A DNA stretch of 64,000 nucleotides from Chitinophagaceae bacterium UBA7600 (GTDB taxonomy: Bacteria > Bacteroidota > Bacteroidia > Chitinophagales > Chitinophagaceae): the NCBI GenBank assembly GCA_002478885.1, contig DLKC01000025.1:1-64000 (forward strand), read 5' to 3'. Below, piece after piece: positions 27,801-36,685 of this stretch (its first letter is position 1; every line of letters starts with the position of its first letter). The notes under the pieces were generated by a model. That model had not been told where the DNA came from. It ran no database searches and saw nothing but the letters and a program-made list of their open reading frames with translations. A program made the translations under genes and the position numbers.

Positions 27801-28206
27801 TTACGTCTTCGATCATCCCTTCCAATCCCATTTTCCGACCATCATCCGGACTATAGATTTTCGTAATGCCGTAGTGATGCAGTTCTTCAATTTCATTTGG
27901 CAAAATCGTGCCACCACCGCCGCCAAAAATCTTTATATGCCCGCACCCGTTCTCGTCCAACAGGTCTTTCATGTATTTGAAAAACTCTACATGACCACCC
28001 TGGTAGCTCGTTATAGCAATGCCTTGCGCGTCTTCTTCAATCGCGCATTCTACAATCTCCGCAACTGAGCGGTTATGTCCAAGGTGAATAATTTCAGCGC
28101 CCTTGCTCTGCATAATCCTGCGCATGATATTGATCGCTGCATCGTGGCCGTCGAAGAGACTCGCCGCTGTAACTATGCGTACTTTATTTGTTGGTGTATA
28201 CGACAT
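24850..28206 (-). CDS. icmF: Fused isobutyryl-CoA mutase IcmF (B12-dependent)
   Basis: 1118 residues. The N-terminal cobalamin-binding domain (about 1-140) carries DGHD (Asp19, His21), the lower-ligand motif, and a glycine-rich GGGGG near residue 95. A MeaI-type P-loop GTPase follows, with GTGGAGKSS (about 195-203) and the specificity motif NKFDKAG (about 330). The C-terminal TIM-barrel mutase domain runs from about 560 to the end. The three-part fusion identifies IcmF, which interconverts isobutyryl-CoA and n-butyryl-CoA (some also accept pivalyl- or isovaleryl-CoA) with a built-in chaperone G-protein. Ordinary methylmalonyl-CoA mutase has a separate two-subunit layout. No acyl-CoA dehydrogenase or other branched-chain genes lie nearby. 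Confidence 0.93.
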   Translation of the reverse strand: MSYTPTNKVRIVTAASLFDGHDAAINIMRRIMQSKGAEIIHLGHNRSVAEIVECAIEEDAQGIAITSYQGGHVEFFKYMKDLLDENGCGHIKIFGGGGGTILPNEIEELHHYGITKIYSPDDGRKMGLEGMIEDVIRSCDYSLNGNGVYNIAMRLGEWKDVRKIARKITNAENGIGEKTAAERIAAAGPVLGITGTGGAGKSSVTDEIVRRFLNYFPDKTIAVISVDPSKKKTGGALLGDRIRMNSIHHPRAYMRSLATRESDRALSEHVQEAIDICKEAGYDFIILESAGVGQSDASILDHCDTSLYVMTPEYGAASQLEKINMLDYADVIAINKFDKAGALDALADVRKQYKRNHGLWSTKDEELPVIGTIASQFNDAGINELFERLIEAVETKTKLKFGSIEHFKHKDTVNRSLIIPPARVRYLGEIADVIRSYNGLAKEQAAVASILYKIDGTIQAMKTCDAGPVENIEQLYKSYEAKLTADNKQLLQSWPLVKERYSRAVFEYKVRDKTIQLPLTTTSLSGLPVPRVALPKYNDWGDILNWQLQENIPGEFPYTAGVFPLKREGEDPTRMFAGEGGPERTNKRFHYVSLGQPAHRLSTAFDSVTLYGEDPGHRPDIYGKVGNSGVSIATVDDAKKLYSGFDLCSPKTSVSMTINGPAPVLLAFFMNAAIDQQCEHWIEANKQWPVVNEKITEKFKHLRKPVYYNPASPERLPEGNSGLGLKLLGVSGDEVLPAHIYAECKERALQQVRGTVQADILKEDQAQNTCIFSTEFALKLMGDVQEYFIEQKVRNFYSVSISGYHIAEAGANPITQLAFTLANGFTYVEYYLSRGMHVDDFAANLSFFFSNGMDPEYSVIGRVARRIWSKAMKHKYKANSRSQMLKYHIQTSGRSLHAQEIDFNDIRTTLQALYAIYDNCNSLHTNAYDEAITTPTEESVRRAMAIQLIINRELGTTRNENPNQGAFLVEELTNLVEEAVMAEFDRLTERGGVLGAMERMYQRNKIQEESLHYETLKHTGELPIVGVNTFLNKRGSPTVIPGEVIRSTREEKELQIENLQAFHQRNEKYSANMLAKLKEVAVTGGNLFAALMETVKYCSLGQITHALFEVGGQYRRNM

Positions 28207-28223
28207 AAAAGTTCTTGTTGCTG

Positions 28224-28231
28224 CAAATGTA
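28224..28231 (-). promoter_or_regulatory. Possible -7 element of icmF
   Basis: The minus strand reads TACATTTG, matching TAnnTTTG, 17 nt before the icmF ATG. The expected TTTG at -33 is only approximate, so this is a weak call. Confidence 0.35.
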
Positions 28232-28304
28232 TGTAATTCAAATCAGCGATTAACAAGCGTTAGCTTAATGAGCACTGCAGTTGATTTACAGCAGCGTGGC
28301 ATTA

Positions 28305-28358
28305 TTTTGTCCCGGCACAGTCGCCTCATGGCATCTTCGTTGCGTCGCACTCTTGTAC
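28305..28358 (+). repeat. 54-bp intergenic repeat, copy 10 (type A core)
   Basis: Core at 28339-28358, left arm TTTTGTCCCGGC, middle block TGGCATC: all three blocks intact. It lies between the beta-propeller lipoprotein gene and icmF, antisense to both, with no partner. Confidence 0.88.
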
Positions 28359-28389
28359 TTTTATTTCACCGTTGAGCTTTTGCTGATCA

Positions 28390-29313
28390 TTACGGCAAAC
28401 TATCAGTAACAGGAAAATAAACATTTACTTCCGGGTGCATCGTGTAGAACTTGTAACGCTTACCATCATTTACCAGTATGCCACTTGACTTGTTATTCCC
28501 GACTATTGGGTTACCACTGAATTTTTTCCAATGAACAAGGTCATCAGACATTGCCAAATTGGTGCTCCATTCGTGCCAGTCTTTATATGCAGAAGCATGG
28601 TAATAACCATAATAGCGTCCATTGTATTTTACCACCTGGTTCATGGCAACAGCATATCGGTCGTATTGTTCCGGGCCCATTTTTAAAACAGGGTCATCCT
28701 GTACATTGGTCCATACTTTCAGGTCTTTAGAAGTGGCGAGCCATATACCAAGATCATCTCTTTCATAAAACAAATACCAAACCGCTTTTTCTTTAATAAC
28801 AAAAGGAGTTCCATAAGAACCTTTGGATAGTCCTGTGCCATCCGCTTTGCGAATATCAAGGTTGCCTTGTTCTGTCCAGTGAATACGGTCTGTTGAGATC
28901 AGCATGTGTGCAGTATCGCCCTTGCCCTCTGCAAACATGTAGTACATGCCATCAGACTTAATTACGCACATGTCTTCCACCCAACCGAGGTTGTATATGG
29001 GATTGTCTTTATAACGCGTCCAGTTATAACCATCCGGTGATGTAGCATAGCCCAACCATTTTACACTATCGATATTGGTATAACCGGTGTACCACAAATG
29101 ATACATGCCGTCTTCTTTCAGAATGTAGCCACGTTCTCTTATTTCATTGTCCCAGGTATTGGTGCCTGTTGCGGTAAAAACAGGGTTTCCTTTGTAAGAA
29201 ACAAAATGCACCATTTCAGATGGAAAACCATCGGGAGTGAGGGAGGTTGTTTTTGTTGTGCTGCATTTAGCGAACATGAACACGACAAGAACGAGTAGGT
29301 TTATTTTTTGCAT
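28390..29313 (-). CDS. Beta-propeller glycosidase-like lipoprotein (GH43/GH130-type)
   Basis: 307 residues. The lipoprotein signal ends in MFAKC (Cys17). The rest shows repeated blades with the pattern WYTGYTN, LGYATSPDGYNWTRY, MYYMFAEG, WYLFYERDDLGIWLATSKDLKVW and YGYYHASA, typical of five-bladed propeller glycoside hydrolases. The Asp/Glu catalytic set of GH43 or GH130 cannot be assigned without alignment, so activity is not certain. As a lipoprotein it should be exported to the envelope, acting on short oligosaccharides. It lies upstream of icmF on the same strand, about 180 bp apart, with an antisense repeat copy between them. Confidence 0.78.
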   Translation of the reverse strand: MQKINLLVLVVFMFAKCSTTKTTSLTPDGFPSEMVHFVSYKGNPVFTATGTNTWDNEIRERGYILKEDGMYHLWYTGYTNIDSVKWLGYATSPDGYNWTRYKDNPIYNLGWVEDMCVIKSDGMYYMFAEGKGDTAHMLISTDRIHWTEQGNLDIRKADGTGLSKGSYGTPFVIKEKAVWYLFYERDDLGIWLATSKDLKVWTNVQDDPVLKMGPEQYDRYAVAMNQVVKYNGRYYGYYHASAYKDWHEWSTNLAMSDDLVHWKKFSGNPIVGNNKSSGILVNDGKRYKFYTMHPEVNVYFPVTDSLP

Positions 29314-29395
29314 GACAAAAATTCTATGGTTTGAATGTAAGCTTTTTTGTTATCAAGTTAGTCAGCAGTAATGAATGCCGCGTATTGGTAGGAAC

Positions 29396-29450
29396 GTACA
29401 AGTGAGTGACACAACAAAAGCTTCATAGCATTGCAGCAGCCGAGTTCATA
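29396..29450 (-). repeat. 54-bp intergenic repeat, copy 11 (type B core)
   Basis: Core at 29396-29415 is type B. The left arm TTTATGAACTCGGC starts directly at the T-run of the terminator. Sense-oriented downstream of the first S74/T9SS gene. Confidence 0.85.
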
Positions 29451-29484
29451 AAAATAAAAAAGCGGCACAGGTATGCGCCGCTTT
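29450..29484 (-). terminator. Intrinsic terminator of the first S74/T9SS gene
   Basis: On the minus strand AAAGCGGC-GCATACCTGT-GCCGCTT followed by TTTTATTTTT. It lies about 20 nt after the stop codon at 29505. Confidence 0.88.
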
Positions 29485-29504
29485 GCATGCAATTTTCATG
29501 GGCA

Positions 29505-31601
29505 TTATTCCTTCACAAACTTTATGGTTTGGGTTTTTCCGTTGTCGAGATATTGAATGATGTAGGTACCCGCACTGAGCGAGCTTATATTCATAACAAC
29601 ATTATTGCTGTTAACGACTTGCCTGAGCAGTTGCCTGCCTTGCATGTCGATGATATTGATCATGCCCGTTTTGTTTAACCCGCTTATGGTTACAGCAGAT
29701 TTGGCCGGGTTTGGTTGCACCTTTATTGCGGCCACAACACTATTTACCGTAACGGCTGAAGTTGTTTCAGTCGCAGTGGCAGTTGTTTGTGACTGCTTTA
29801 TTGTACGCAATTCATTGGTAAGCGCATCGATTTTTGCATCCTGCTCCTGCAATGCTTTTACCAGAAGTGGTATAAGCTCGGTGTAGTTGACAGCCTTGAA
29901 ATCGATTTTTTCATTTTGCTCCGACTTCATTGCCTGCGCTTCAGCTTCGGTCGACGCTGCCTTGTGCGGATTGGCATCTTTGGTTTCAAATGTTGTTTCT
30001 TTCACAAGGTTGGGCAATATTTTTTCAACGTCCTGGGCAATTAATCCATAATGATTTCCTTTGGGAAGATTCATTTTGGAATAGCTGCCGTCGTTACGGA
30101 ATTCATAATTCTTAGGCTTCAGCTGATTGATTATGTCCATAGCATTGTTTACTTCTCTGATGTTCTTTTTCAGTTTTGCATCAGAGCCGAGGTAAGAACC
30201 GGTACTGTAAGTATCGCCATTGAAATAAGCAGTGTAATACAAAGGATCACCTTCAGCATACAACGCCCTGTAGTTGCTTGAATAAGCATACATGCCGTAA
30301 GAGCTGGATGAAATTCCGTACACACCGTATCCACTTGTTGAATTGCCATAAGCGCCGTCACCTGATGCGCTTTGCCCATAAATGCCAGGCCCACTGCCCG
30401 CATTGGTGCTATAGATTGTTGCAACACCGGATGCCGTGCTGGATTTGGAAATAAAAATTCCATAGTTGATTCCTGATTTGGATATATTCAACGCAGTATT
30501 ATCAACAGGATCGGTGATGTTGATGCCGCCATAAGAGGATGAACCATTCACATTAAGCGCAAACGCTGCATTGGTAACTCCGCGAATACCAACAATGCCT
30601 GTAAATGCAGCGTTTCCGCTAACATCAAGCTTGTTGACTGGTGCGCTGTTGCCTATACCAACATTACCATTGACATAGAGCCCGTTTGCAGGCCCGGCCA
30701 CCGTGCTACCGACGGTTACACCACCGGCATTATCTACAAAAAGCCTTGTAGTGCCATTGGTTTGTACCCGCAAAGCATCTTCATTTAAAGCTGCATTTAT
30801 GTGCAGTTTTGAACTCGGTAATGTAGTGCCTAAGCCAAGACGCCTGTCAGCATTGGTCAAACGCATGCCTTCGATGTTGTTAGATCTGAACACCACGTCC
30901 ACAGCGTCTGTTGTTCCAAGAAAATTAGTTGCCGCACTGAGGCCGGAATTGCCAGTGGTTCTCCAAAAGTTAGCGCCACTTACGGTAAAGTTGGGATAGC
31001 TGCCACTTACAGAAATACCATTACTGCCTGATAATGAAACAATCTGGTCAGGAGCTGTATTATTAAAAGTTGTTCCCACGAGGCTAAGGCCTGTGCCTGC
31101 TGTATAAGTGCTGTTATTATCGTTACTCCAGGTTAGTATGCCTGCGCCATTTGTTTTTAGCACCTGGTTATTGGAGCCGTCGGTTGCCGGCAGAGTATAC
31201 GCGCCGACCCTAACCGTGCTGCTGAATACACCAGCACCGGTGTTCGCATCCACATAAAACACTGGTATGGCAGCGCCATCGCGGAATTCATAGCGAACAT
31301 TGGTTTGATTAAAGAATAAACCATAGTTAGGGTTCCCGGAATACTGGAATGCATATTTGTTACCTCCTACCCGCAGGGAAGCATTACCACCAAAAGAGAG
31401 ATTGCCTGTTGCGCTGTCAATATCAAGATATTGAGCTGGCTTTCCAAAACGGGCACCGCCCGCTACCTGCAGTGAGGAAACCGGTGTAGTGGTGTAAATG
31501 CCTGTACGGCCGGAATTTGGAAAGATGTTTTGCGCGTCTACATTTTTTTGCACCAAAAAAGAAAGTGCGAGCATCGTAGCATAGGTTAATTGAGTTTTCA
31601 T
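29505..31601 (-). CDS. Secreted protein with S74 intramolecular-chaperone domain and T9SS tail (paralog 1)
   Basis: 698 residues. It has a signal peptide (about 1-23), a long beta-rich repeat region with sequence like phage tail fibre and trimeric stalk proteins (for example NSAPVNKLDVSGNAAF and short SYGMYAYSS/GYGVYGISS repeats), and a peptidase S74 domain at about 475-590 (SDAKLKKNI, NHYGLIAQDVEKILPNLV). In phage endosialidases this domain trimerises the fibre and then cuts itself off at a Ser. A coiled coil (EQDAKIDALTNELRTIKQ) follows, then a T9SS C-terminal tail (KVQPNPAKSAVTI). It is probably displayed or secreted through the outer membrane. Confidence 0.85.
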   Translation of the reverse strand: MKTQLTYATMLALSFLVQKNVDAQNIFPNSGRTGIYTTTPVSSLQVAGGARFGKPAQYLDIDSATGNLSFGGNASLRVGGNKYAFQYSGNPNYGLFFNQTNVRYEFRDGAAIPVFYVDANTGAGVFSSTVRVGAYTLPATDGSNNQVLKTNGAGILTWSNDNNSTYTAGTGLSLVGTTFNNTAPDQIVSLSGSNGISVSGSYPNFTVSGANFWRTTGNSGLSAATNFLGTTDAVDVVFRSNNIEGMRLTNADRRLGLGTTLPSSKLHINAALNEDALRVQTNGTTRLFVDNAGGVTVGSTVAGPANGLYVNGNVGIGNSAPVNKLDVSGNAAFTGIVGIRGVTNAAFALNVNGSSSYGGINITDPVDNTALNISKSGINYGIFISKSSTASGVATIYSTNAGSGPGIYGQSASGDGAYGNSTSGYGVYGISSSSYGMYAYSSNYRALYAEGDPLYYTAYFNGDTYSTGSYLGSDAKLKKNIREVNNAMDIINQLKPKNYEFRNDGSYSKMNLPKGNHYGLIAQDVEKILPNLVKETTFETKDANPHKAASTEAEAQAMKSEQNEKIDFKAVNYTELIPLLVKALQEQDAKIDALTNELRTIKQSQTTATATETTSAVTVNSVVAAIKVQPNPAKSAVTISGLNKTGMINIIDMQGRQLLRQVVNSNNVVMNISSLSAGTYIIQYLDNGKTQTIKFVKE

Positions 31602-31821
31602 GTCAGCAAATTTTTAATTTAATGCCTACTTTTTTAAAGGGTATTCGGCAAATTCCCTTTTACCGGTAAATATGTCAAAGACGCGCATTACATCGATAAT
31701 GATGCAGTGTGCTGATCTTTTTTTATTTTATCGAATTGGGTTAAGCCTGAACTAAGTGCAACTAATTTTTTCGAACACGGCGGAGAACTCATTATTCAAT
31801 TACCATTGAGTCTTGTAATAC

Positions 31822-31876
31822 TTAGATACCAGCTGCTGATTACTGTGGCATCACCTGTTGCGTCGCAATCCGTTCA
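31822..31876 (+). repeat. 54-bp intergenic repeat, copy 12a (type A core, decayed end)
   Basis: Core begins at 31857 (GTTGCGTCGCA) but its last third (ATCCGTTCA) has decayed. Left arm ATACCAGC and middle block TGGCATC are present. It faces copy 12b. Confidence 0.75.
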
Positions 31877-32098
31877 TCGTCCGGGTCAAATATTGAGCTA
31901 ATGAATACGCTGAATGGTAAATAATTTTCGTCTTTTTCAAAAGTTAGCCTGGTGTTTAGTCGAGTGCCGTATTCTTTATTCAAAAATAGAAAAGGAAGAA
32001 AAAAAACTGCGCGTATAAATACGCAATTTTCTGTGCTGTTATACGATGGTCCGGTAAGGCAAACTGTTATTGGAACGTTGTTGCGTAAAGCTGCATAA

Positions 32099-32153
32099 GC
32101 TGAAGTGTGCGACGCAACAGCAGATGCCATACGTTACAAATGCCGGGCTCATA
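32099..32153 (-). repeat. 54-bp intergenic repeat, copy 12b (type A core)
   Basis: Core at 32099-32118 with TGGCATC and left arm TTTATGAGCCCGGC, all blocks intact. Sense-oriented, starting within the T-run of the preceding terminator. Confidence 0.88.
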
Positions 32154-32185
32154 AATAAAAAAGCGATACTGTAGTACCGCTTTTA
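32154..32185 (-). terminator. Intrinsic terminator of the second S74/T9SS gene
   Basis: On the minus strand AAAGCGGTAC-TACA-GTATCGCTT (one G-T pair) followed by TTTTATTT. It lies about 20 nt after the stop codon at 32204. Confidence 0.85.
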
Positions 32186-32203
32186 CAACTTGCCTTTAAC
32201 TAG

Positions 32204-34060
32204 TTAATTTTTTACAAGCTTTTGCGTTTGCACCTGGCCGTTACTTAAATACTGCACGATATAGGCTCCTTCACGAAGGCTGCTGATATTTATGTTTTCG
32301 CTATTTCCTGTAACCTGCCTGCGGAGTACCTGGTTGCCCTGCATATCGATTATAGTAATAACGCCTGACTTTTGCAGGCCATTGATGGTTACCTTGGATT
32401 TTGCAGGATTAGGGATCAGTTTTATTGCTGCAGTAATCGGGTTGTCAGACTGTAGTGCTTCGCCTGTTTCAGTCGCGTTGGCAGTTTGATTTTGTACAAC
32501 TTTTTCAACGAGTTTGGTTAAGGCCTCTATTCTTTTATTTTGTTCGTCTATGATATTTTGCTGTTGCTGCATGCCACGGATAAGTACGGGAATAAAAGCG
32601 TCGTAGTTGATGCCCAGTACAGCAGTAGGTACTTTTTTTTGTTCGCCGGTTATTTCATCCCGTATATATTCATGATCCCAGACAGCTTCAGGCAAAACTT
32701 TCTGCACTTCCTGTGCTATCACACCCATGCGGTCTCCCTTATCGGGGCCTTTGTTCCATTTAAAGCGCACAGAACGGAGTTTGAGTATTTCTTTAAGGCC
32801 ATAGTCGAGATCGCGTATACTGTTTTTCTCTCTGGCATCAGAAGTGTTGATGGTACCGTCTACGGCCCACACATCCACCCAGCGGTGATTAGATACACCC
32901 AGCCCGTTGAGTATGCCATCTGCTTGGTTAATAAAATCGCTGTTACAGGCAATCACATTGGAGCCACTGTCATAGAATGATTCAATGCTGCCAAACTTAA
33001 ATGTGCGGCCGAATGTTGATAGGTTTCCTAGAGAGTCTAACGTCATTCTCAATCCGTCATTATTTGTTCTGAAACTGAAAGCGTTGCTCAGGCCTGAGTA
33101 TACGATTGAACCGTCGCTTGAGTTTAGGTTGTCGCCAAAATAGATTCCCCGATCGAAGGAGGACAAGCTAAGTAATTGAATGTTCACAGAGCCTCCGTTT
33201 TCAATTAAAAGGGCAGCATTAGACGATACAATCGAGGTGCCGGAACTGGCTTTTTTGATATGCAACTTTGCCAGCGGGTTGTCAGTACCGATACCCACAT
33301 TCTTATTGGAGTTAAGAAGCCTGATCACTTCTGTATTGTTGACGCGGAAAACAAGATCTTTTGCATCGGTCGTACCGATAAAATTGGTTGTAGTATTGGT
33401 ACCTGCATTGCCGCTTGTACCCCACAGACCGGTCCCGTTTAAAGCAAAAGATGGGTAGGTGCCTGAAACGTCGATGCCATTTGTCCCGGCAAGAGTTACT
33501 AACTGGTCGGGCGCTCCATTGCTGATAATGTTTGATGAGATGTTGATACCTGTTCCGGCGGTTAGCACCGGCGTGTTATTGTCGTCGCTCCACGCAAGAA
33601 TTCCTGCCCCATTTGTTTTCAGCACCTGGCTGTTTAATCCATCAGTTGCAGGTAATGTATAGCCGCCTACTCTCACAGCAGCATTGAATGCGGCTGCGCC
33701 TGTGTTGGCATCGATCCAGAAAACGGGCAATGCAGCACCGTCGCGAAACTCATAACGTGTGCTGCCCTGGTTAAAGTATAAGCCGTAATTTGGATTGCTC
33801 GATAGTTGAAATGCATACCGGTTGCCACCAACCCTTAGTGCGGCATTACCGCCAAATGATAAATTACCCGTAGCACTGTCTATGTTTACCCATTGTGTTG
33901 AATTACCTATGCGAGCACCGCCCGCCACCTGGAACGATGTCACAGGGCTGGTCGTGTAAATGCCTGCCCGACCTGATGATGGGAAAATGTTTTGTGCCGG
34001 ACAGCGAAAAGCAAGCATCAAAATAAACATACATGCTGCAAGGGCTGGTATTGTTTTCAT
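32204..34060 (-). CDS. Secreted protein with S74 intramolecular-chaperone domain and T9SS tail (paralog 2)
   Basis: 618 residues. The first 170 residues are very close to paralog 1: both have AQNIFP(N/S)SGR(T/A)GIYTT, VAGGAR.G, NLSFGGNA.LRVGGN and RVG.YTLPATDG. The middle stalk differs (short tail-fibre-like region with GIGTDNPLAKLHI). The S74 domain is at about 405-490 (TSDAREKNSI, GVIAQEVQKVLPEAV), followed by a coiled coil and the T9SS tail (KLIPNPAKSKVTI). The pair arose by tandem duplication with divergence of the middle. Adhesin-like surface display is the inferred role. No phage structural genes lie nearby. Confidence 0.85.
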   Translation of the reverse strand: MKTIPALAACMFILMLAFRCPAQNIFPSSGRAGIYTTSPVTSFQVAGGARIGNSTQWVNIDSATGNLSFGGNAALRVGGNRYAFQLSSNPNYGLYFNQGSTRYEFRDGAALPVFWIDANTGAAAFNAAVRVGGYTLPATDGLNSQVLKTNGAGILAWSDDNNTPVLTAGTGINISSNIISNGAPDQLVTLAGTNGIDVSGTYPSFALNGTGLWGTSGNAGTNTTTNFIGTTDAKDLVFRVNNTEVIRLLNSNKNVGIGTDNPLAKLHIKKASSGTSIVSSNAALLIENGGSVNIQLLSLSSFDRGIYFGDNLNSSDGSIVYSGLSNAFSFRTNNDGLRMTLDSLGNLSTFGRTFKFGSIESFYDSGSNVIACNSDFINQADGILNGLGVSNHRWVDVWAVDGTINTSDAREKNSIRDLDYGLKEILKLRSVRFKWNKGPDKGDRMGVIAQEVQKVLPEAVWDHEYIRDEITGEQKKVPTAVLGINYDAFIPVLIRGMQQQQNIIDEQNKRIEALTKLVEKVVQNQTANATETGEALQSDNPITAAIKLIPNPAKSKVTINGLQKSGVITIIDMQGNQVLRRQVTGNSENINISSLREGAYIVQYLSNGQVQTQKLVKN

Positions 34061-34382
34061 TTTATCGAGGTTTTATTTAGGTTAAATAACGGATAGTTTA
34101 CAAGCCAGGAAGCGTCTGCCAACCTTTTCACAGGAATGAAAAATAAGACGTGGCTTTCCTATTTTTGACAGCATCTTACCTACCGCAACTGCTTTAATAA
34201 ACAGGCACCGTTAAAAATCTGCTTTAAGATAAAAAAATTTATAACGTAACAGTACTTTTATACGAGGCATTTATTGGATCTGCGGTGCAGCCCTCTGGGC
34301 ATTTGGATAACCTTATTTTTACTTCAAAAAAGCTTTTGAACAGGGTTTTTATTATTTCTACATTCATTGAATAATCGACGGT
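34061..34382. other. Divergent promoter region (S74 paralog 2 / membrane protein pair)
   Basis: No gene or repeat copy. The region is AT-rich and must hold two divergent promoters. Confidence 0.5.
34335..34366 (+). promoter_or_regulatory. Possible promoter of the DUF2157-like gene
   Basis: TTTG (34335-34338), a 20-bp spacer and TACATTCA (34359-34366) resemble the Bacteroidota promoter, although the -7 element departs from TAnnTTTG at two positions. It is 17 nt before the ATG. Confidence 0.35.
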
Positions 34383-35378
34383 ATGGACATAAAAATTTTT
34401 GAGGTATTGTCAGAACAGAAACTGATCACAAAAGAGGAACTAAATGCTGTAAAAGTCTTTAATGAACAGGAGCCTGTTTCTGTTCACCGCGATCTACTTA
34501 CAGCATTGTCTGCCGGTATTCTTCTATTGATAACTGGACTTGGGATTTTGATTTATGAGCATATTGATACGATTGGTCACGACACTATTATAACGTTAAT
34601 TGCTCTCGGTTTCATAAGCTGCTTTATTTATTGTTTTAGAAAGTCGTCGGGTTACAGCAATAAAGAAGTGAAGTCACCTAATGTTTGGTTTGACTATATA
34701 TTACTGCTTGGCGCTTTGTTGTTACTTCTTTTTATTGGTTATATCCAGTACGAATACAACGTGTTTGGGAACCGGTGGGGCATGGCTGCATTTATTCCCA
34801 TGATAATCCTATTCTTTACCGGGTATTATTTTGATCACCGGGGTATTTTATCGCTTGCGATAACAAATCTTGCCACATGGCTGGGCATAACAGTCACGCC
34901 CATTGAAATACTCAGCGCCAACGATTTTTCAGATGAACGCCTGATTTACTCAGGTTTGATACTCGGCACCGTTCTGATCGCCATTTCGATGTTTACAGTC
35001 AAAAAAATGATCAAAGAGCATTTCGCCTTCACCTATAAAAATTTTGGAGCACATATCTTGTTTATTTCATTGACCGCGGGAATGATCCACTTTGATGACA
35101 TTTATATTTTATGGTTTCTCGCGCTTACACTTGCAAGCCTTTTAATGTTCCGGGATGCGTTGAAAGAAAAATCCTTTTACTTTTTTGTGATTACTGCACT
35201 ATACCTATTTTTCGCATTAAGCTATGTAATTATTAAACTGCTATACTATATCAGTGACGACATAGGCATTTTCTACCTGGGACTTATTTATCTTATTGCT
35301 TCAGGTGTAGGGCTCATAAAAGTGCTGATGAAATACAATAAAAAAATCAAATCGAATGACAGCTTACGACAAGAATAA
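34383..35378 (+). CDS. DUF2157-like multi-pass membrane protein
   Basis: 331 residues. A cytoplasmic N-terminal helix region (about 1-38, with ITKEELNAV) is followed by about eight to nine hydrophobic helices. This layout, with a short soluble lead and then a polytopic membrane domain, fits DUF2157. The function of this family is unknown. The next gene starts inside its last codons (overlap of 23 bp), so the two are translated together. Confidence 0.75.
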   Translation: MDIKIFEVLSEQKLITKEELNAVKVFNEQEPVSVHRDLLTALSAGILLLITGLGILIYEHIDTIGHDTIITLIALGFISCFIYCFRKSSGYSNKEVKSPNVWFDYILLLGALLLLLFIGYIQYEYNVFGNRWGMAAFIPMIILFFTGYYFDHRGILSLAITNLATWLGITVTPIEILSANDFSDERLIYSGLILGTVLIAISMFTVKKMIKEHFAFTYKNFGAHILFISLTAGMIHFDDIYILWFLALTLASLLMFRDALKEKSFYFFVITALYLFFALSYVIIKLLYYISDDIGIFYLGLIYLIASGVGLIKVLMKYNKKIKSNDSLRQE

Positions 35379-36522
35379 TCTATACAATAACTACGTTCAG
35401 CAACAGGCCACCGCTGCTTTTAAAAACAAATTGATCGGAGCAAACAGCCTTTCAAAAATCAGCGAAGCGCTCCCTTTTAGGCTTTATACCCCGAATTTTT
35501 TTGTAAGGATCGGCCTGGGCATATTGTCCGTCGTTGCCATACTTTTTTCCACAGTTCTTGTTGGCGCAATCAGCAGCGCCTCCAGTGATAGCGCGTATGT
35601 TTCGCTTGCTGTTATTCTCGCCCTAATTTGTTATGGACTACTGGAATTATTTGTTGCCTCCAATAAATACTATAACGCCGGCATTGATAACGTTTTACTT
35701 TTCGCAGTAGTTCTTTTTTTTATCGTGGCTTTCAACATCATTGATTACCCGGGGCAATACCAATATACAAGTGCGTTTTGCGCAGTGCTCTGCTGCTGGC
35801 TTGCTATCAGATTTAATGACAGTTTCATGGCCGGGTTATCGTATGCGTCAATTATTGCACTTTGTTTTTTCACCTGCGCCAATGCCGGCACAACAGGCAA
35901 ACTAGTTGCACCTTTCATTATCATGTTAGTGTCGGCCATGTTATTCTTAGTTATTAAAAATATGCTCGCACGGTATACCCTGGTTTTATATTTACGCTGT
36001 TTTAAGATAGCTGAGTTGCTTTCATTGATAAGCTTCTATGCATCACTCAATTATTTTGTAGTAAGAGAATTGGGAAGCCTGCTTTTGGATAATCCGATAC
36101 AGCCAAATGAAGAAATTCCTTTTGGCTGGCTTTTCTGGTTTTGCACTGCCGTCATTCCGCCAGCATATGTTTATTACGGCATTTACAGGAAGGATCTCCT
36201 TTTTGTAAGAACAGGAGTTGTACTGGCCGTGGCAAGCGTTCTTACATTTCGTAACTATTACGCTATTTTACCAGCATCGGTTGCGATGGTTCTGTTCGGC
36301 TCGCTTCTTATTATCGTAAGTTACCTGCTGATAAAATACCTGAAAAAGCCAAAAGGTGGCTTTACGTCTATTGCAACTTCAGCTTCCGAAAGGCTACATC
36401 CTGACGCTGAAGCGTTGATCCTTGCACAGGCATTTGGGCGTGGCAATAGTCATCATGACGGCGGTGTTGACTTTGGCGGCGGTAGTTCCGGCGGTGGCGG
36501 CGCTACCGGAAGTTTTGACTAA
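35356..36522 (+). CDS. DUF4401-like membrane protein with Gly-rich tail
   Basis: 388 residues. A soluble start (about 1-50) is followed by about ten membrane helices. The C-terminus is a soluble tail with His and a striking Gly-rich end (DFGGGSSGGGGATGSFD). DUF2157 and DUF4401 proteins often occur as adjacent genes, and the 23-bp overlap here agrees. The Gly/Ser end resembles the tail of TPM-domain proteins, but no TPM domain is present. Function unknown; the two products probably form a membrane complex. Confidence 0.7.
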   Translation: MTAYDKNNLYNNYVQQQATAAFKNKLIGANSLSKISEALPFRLYTPNFFVRIGLGILSVVAILFSTVLVGAISSASSDSAYVSLAVILALICYGLLELFVASNKYYNAGIDNVLLFAVVLFFIVAFNIIDYPGQYQYTSAFCAVLCCWLAIRFNDSFMAGLSYASIIALCFFTCANAGTTGKLVAPFIIMLVSAMLFLVIKNMLARYTLVLYLRCFKIAELLSLISFYASLNYFVVRELGSLLLDNPIQPNEEIPFGWLFWFCTAVIPPAYVYYGIYRKDLLFVRTGVVLAVASVLTFRNYYAILPASVAMVLFGSLLIIVSYLLIKYLKKPKGGFTSIATSASERLHPDAEALILAQAFGRGNSHHDGGVDFGGGSSGGGGATGSFD

Positions 36523-36580
36523 TCCCGCTTAAGATTGAAAGGCGTGTTCTATTGCTGTTATTGCTGCTCAGGGCGATGCA

Positions 36581-36634
36581 GTAAACGAGTGCGACGCAAC
36601 GAAGATGCCATTTGCTGTAATGTCGGGCACATAA
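36581..36634 (-). repeat. 54-bp intergenic repeat, copy 13 (type A core)
   Basis: Core at 36581-36600 (end altered to CTCGTTTAC), middle block TGGCATC, left arm TATGTGCCCGAC. Sense-oriented and joined directly to the gltD terminator. Confidence 0.85.
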
Positions 36635-36658
36635 AAAAAACCCGGCATAGAACCGGGT
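36632..36658 (-). terminator. Intrinsic terminator of gltD
   Basis: On the minus strand ACCCGG-TTCTATG-CCGGGT followed by TTTTTTT, about 28 nt after the gltD stop codon. Confidence 0.88.
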
Positions 36659-36685
36659 GTCAGTTTATCATTTCAAAGCCAGTTA

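Larger units (their letters stand above)
31602..32203. other. Intergenic region between the two S74/T9SS genes
   Basis: Holds repeat copies 12a and 12b (222 bp between cores), a terminator at 32154-32185, and AT-rich sequence upstream of 31601. An open frame on the minus strand (31840-32130) consists mostly of repeat sequence and is not accepted as a gene. A further fragment GTTGTTGCGTAAAGC at about 32088 may be a decayed core. Confidence 0.6.

Noticed and set aside
31840..32130. A 96-aa open frame on the minus strand between the S74 genes
   Set aside because: It runs through repeat copies 12a and 12b, has no family resemblance, and its ends coincide with repeat sequence.
29505..34060. S74 proteins as part of a prophage
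   Set aside because: No capsid, tail, terminase or integrase genes nearby, and both proteins carry signal peptides and T9SS tails.
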